The notes below the pieces were generated by a model. That model was not told the DNA's origin, searched no databases, and was given only the letters and a program-made list of their open reading frames with translations. Positions 61,016 to 64,000 of a stretch of DNA of 64,000 nucleotides are shown here, one piece after another. This DNA comes from Piper betle (lineage: Eukaryota > Streptophyta > Magnoliopsida > Piperales > Piperaceae). The translations under genes were made by a program, and so were the position numbers. The stretch covers positions 62,001 through 126,000 of the forward strand of contig JAURVB010013498.1 of the NCBI GenBank assembly GCA_033002965.1, given 5' to 3'. Every line of letters starts with the position of its first letter. Positions within the stretch are counted from its first letter, which is position 1.

Positions 61016-61751
61016 TCAAATCCCCTTACCACTACCGCCGCCGCTGGCATTTTCTGGGGAAGTGGAGGCGGAGCGGCTCGACAGCTTCTTCTCCTCCCCT
61101 TCCTCCACCGCCGCCACCCTCTTCCCCTCACCCGCACCCACCGGCAGCACACACTTGCACAAGGCCCCTTCAATGCCCAAGAGTCCAACCAAAAAACAAA
61201 TGCAAACTTTATCAGACAACTAGCTCAAACCCAATCAATCAATGGTGGTGAGGAGAATCAGGACGTACCGAGCTTGGCGAGGCGGTTGACCCAGCGGGAA
61301 TGGGCTTGCCGGTGAGGCGGAGGCAAGCGTCGTTGCAGAAGTGGTTGCAGTTCTTGGAGATGAGGTGGTAGGAATCGCCGGTGTAGCTCTGGGCCAGTTT
61401 CCTCATCACCGACCTCACCTCCCTCGGCCCCAGCCACGTCCTCCCGACCAGCACCGACCGCCGGAACCGGAACGCCGGGCACTCCCTCGGCTCCCCTTCG
61501 AAGATCCCCGTCGTCGGGTTGTCGTGCGCGCCGAACGCATACTCCACCTCGTACACTGCAAAAGCACAACCAACCAATCAATCACTGATACCCCACCAGA
61601 AAAAGAAGCTCCGGCGACCGGAGAGCTTGCCTTGAACGCCGGAGTGGTAGACGCCGAGGCCGACCCAGTACGTGTAGCCATTGATGGGTGTCAGGTCATA
61701 CACGTTGAGGTAAACAGGGACCGACGCCGTCGACGGCATCGTCTTCCCCAT
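61016..61751 (-). CDS. DeSI-like protein (PPPDE peptidase domain), three exons, apparent 1-bp deletion
   Basis: A predicted thiol isopeptidase of the PPPDE/DeSI family (PF05903), which removes SUMO or ubiquitin from proteins. Coding exons on the minus strand are 61751-61631, 61555-61269 and 61167-61016, giving ~186 residues. Exon 1 carries VYLNVYDLTPINGY and GLGVYHSGVQ, whose His is the catalytic one. Exon 2 carries VEYAFGAHD, TTGIFEGEPRECP and SKNCNHFCND, whose first Cys is catalytic. Exon 3 continues with LCKCVLPVG and a charged, Ser-rich tail. Intron 1 uses a GC donor (CAAG|GCAAGC); intron 2 is GT-AG. In exon 2 the frame shifts at a CCC run (61296-61298): one more C is needed to pass from TGKPIP to RWVNRLAKLG, and exon phases agree only with that base. 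The start Met fits the family; an in-frame upstream Met at 61784 is possible. Confidence 0.88.
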
Positions 61752-61763
61752 CTCCGGCCACCC

Positions 61764-61884
61764 GCTTATTGACCAATCAAACAATAATCAAACGGGTCAA
61801 TGCAAAACCCAATGCTAGCAATGAAGGATAACAAACAATGCATGAAATCGCAGCCGTAAAAAAAGAAACAATTCCAAGTTTACC
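61764..61884 (-). other. probable 5' UTR intron of the DeSI-like gene
   Basis: On the minus strand TTATCG|GTAAAC (donor, exon end at 61884) and TCAATAAG|CGGG (acceptor, exon start at 61764) define an intron of about 119 bases just before the start codon. The pyrimidine-rich stretch upstream (61890-61950) fits a 5' UTR. It is not proven without transcripts. Confidence 0.45.
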
Positions 61885-64000
61885 GATAAGTGAAGGTTTG
61901 CTGGGTTTTGTTTGGGGGAGAAGAAGGAAGGAGGAAGAGAGGTTTGGGGATTTGAAATTCTAAATGTACGTAAATGTAATTAACTTTGTTTTACCGTTGT
62001 TAATTACGGTGGGTGCAATGGAAATTAATGTGGTGTTTTTTTTTAAAAAAAAATTAATTACGGTGGGTGCAATGGAAATTAATCCGAGAAGAAACGAACC
62101 GACTCCTTTATTATTACTTGTTAGAAGATGAACCCTTTCTAAATTAATTAGATTTGAAGTTGGTTTTTAACATTTGAAGCACGGGAAGGGATGAGATTCG
62201 CCGTAACAAGTTCTACATGTATGATTCCTTTAAAATTTTTAATTAAAGAAAATTAAATTAATTATTAAAATTAAACTATTAAACACCTCAAATTAAAAAA
62301 ATTTAAACCAATTAAATCAATACCAGCGCCAGCCACATTGACTCCTGTGGTCGCCTTATTGATATTTTATTACTTAAATACCCATGATAACACAAATACT
62401 TGCAAGCAAAAATGGTAATAATTAAAATGGAGTTCAAAGGTTTGGTTGACACGAAGAAGACATAAAATGAAGTGAAATTAATAAATTATAATTTAAATAA
62501 GTTAGTTAAAATATAAATTTAAGTCATTTACGAAGTAAAATCTCTTCACAAGTGAATTACCTCCTCTTTTTTTTATTTTTTCTCTAAAAATTTTGTCCAT
62601 ATCAAATATGTAAAGAGGACCACTTAGTGAAAGACTCAATTGCCTATTATTATAAAATATTTTAAAAATAAATAGCTTTTAAATAATAAATCAATAATTT
62701 TACAATTAATTATTATTTATAGTTTTTTTAGATTTTTTATTTTTTGTGTGATAAGCAAACAAAGTCTCATGAAAATATTATAAGGGGCATTATCATTAAC
62801 CCGAGATGGGTCACGACATGATTTCAATAACCCTCATTCTTCATGTTTATATCTATATTCATATAATACAACATACTAAAACCTAATCTATAAAAATTCA
62901 AATCTTCATATAAATAGCATCCATCCAAGTTTTACTTTTCAATCTACCTCTTTGTCTCTAATTTTGGGATAGCATTTTTTTTCATCACAATTAACAAGAG
63001 TTTACCATGTGAGAATCAAGGCTAACTCTATTCCAAGTAGATTCTTTTTTTTTTTTAAGGATAATCCAGTAGATTTTGGTGTAGGTCTGACAGTAAAATC
63101 ACATGAAATCAAAGGTTTTTCTATCAAAAAAGAAAGATTTTTTGTTACGCTTGGATTAATTGCAATACAAATATATTTGAATGTTTAAAGGTTTGAGTAA
63201 TAATCTGCTATATAAGTTATTACAGCTTTATTGTGTGTAAGACCCAATCACCAGATAATCCCATTAATTTTTTTCAATGACAAATTTGAAAATTCAGTAA
63301 TTAATAGGTATTATTATTTATATGCTTCTTAATGTTGATTAGGTTACAACTGATTATAATTTGACATGAGTAATAATCTTCTGTAAAGGTCTTATAACTG
63401 ATTATAATTCTTGTAGGCTTATTAAGTGGATATTTTGTTATAAAGAAATATCTAATTAGAAATACCCACTTTATAAAACCTCAATACTCCCCCTTAATAA
63501 GCTTGTAAATACAAGGCACATTTGGAACAATAGCGGATCTATATACAGTAGGATGTTAGAAAGACTACATTTTTTTCTTGCCAAAGTTAGAAAAGCCAAG
63601 TTTTACAAAGAATTCTACCGTGAACAATGATTGAGATGGGCATTGGTATCACTTTGCCGAAGTTCATATTAAGACAACTACTTATATTAACAAATAAAAT
63701 ATATAATAAGAAATTTATTTTTTATTTTCTTCCACCTACCATTACTTCACTTTAAAAATTCATCTCTCCACCACCACCTTACCTAATTTCGTATTAAAAA
63801 ACCAGTCAAGAAGTATAATAAGAAACTCATTTTCTTCACTTTACCCTATACTTTCATTTTACCTAAGCTTATCACCCCACCATCATTTCACCTCAAAACT
63901 CATTTCTTGACCATTACTTCACCTAAGTTTGTATCCATAAGCCCACGTATAGTAAACAAAAACCAATATTTCTTCCTTTCATCCGTCACTTTTACCTTAC
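61885..64000. other. no gene seen; AT-rich flank of the DeSI-like gene
   Basis: There is no supported reading frame to the window end. The segment contains a 29-bp direct repeat (62001-62083). At 63720-63950 there are loosely repeated CACC/TTCACC-rich phrases (ACCATTACTTCAC, CCATCATTTCACCTC, CCATTACTTCACCTA). Confidence 0.5.
62001..62083 (+). repeat. perfect 29-bp direct repeat in the DeSI-like gene's upstream region
   Basis: TAATTACGGTGGGTGCAATG followed by GAAATTAAT occurs at 62001-62029 and 62055-62083. The copies are separated by a T-run and an A-run. Confidence 0.9.

Noticed and set aside
60940..61219. Separate minus-strand frames with a hydrophobic tail (82 residues) and a 67-residue protein
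   Set aside because: The 67-residue frame contains exon 3 of the DeSI-like gene; the 82-residue frame is its out-of-frame shadow and has no support of its own.

Overview
The window looks like a stretch of a plant nuclear chromosome. It has AT-rich intergenic DNA, nested LTR retrotransposons and a few short, intron-bearing plant-type genes. The DUF868 gene at 57.2-58.3 kb and the DeSI exons at 61 kb are strongly GC-rich against an AT-rich background, which suggests a monocot outside the grasses. That lineage is an inference; no species was identified.

Left half (1-33.8 kb): almost entirely nested Ty3-type retroelements. One LTR family (called A here: starts TGTAAAAC, ends GTGTTACA) occurs as the end of a copy at the left edge, as three solo LTRs with target-site duplications (7320-10164 minus, 16665-19301 plus, 25435-28421 minus) and as a truncated copy (31015-33796). 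A second family (B) is present as a PBS-bearing 5' LTR from 1929 on the minus strand and as a solo LTR at 10867-14671. TRIM-type mini-elements sit inside both B copies: an intact 483-bp one at 12072-12554, and a chimeric block at 4317-6880. A degenerate Tat-like Ty3 element (PBS near 21262, gag, protease, RT, RNase H and a second RNase H) runs to 31009. Its RT is split by a solo LTR (25096-29431), which is itself split by a family-A solo LTR.

Middle (33.8-45.3 kb): an intron-containing but dead 3' fragment of the replicative helicase gene MCM5 (33863-37798) carries a 2.1-kb copia-type element that encodes only gag. Mostly featureless DNA follows. Then comes a low-complexity block (43.2-45.3 kb) with C-rich and G-rich tracts, a series of imperfect TTGACTCG...CGAGTCAA palindromes and a 3 x ~132-bp minisatellite.

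Right part (45.3-64 kb): the gene-bearing portion. It holds an AP2/ERF transcription factor of the ERF003 type (47486-48137, one intron), a further solo LTR (51342-53798), a DUF868 gene (57226-58289, one apparent 1-bp deletion) and, on the minus strand, a DeSI/PPPDE-type deubiquitinase or deSUMOylase gene (61016-61751, three coding exons, a GC-AG intron, one apparent 1-bp deletion). The three genes are independent transcription units with no evident pathway link. Everything else is best read as transposon history: insertion, solo-LTR formation and decay.
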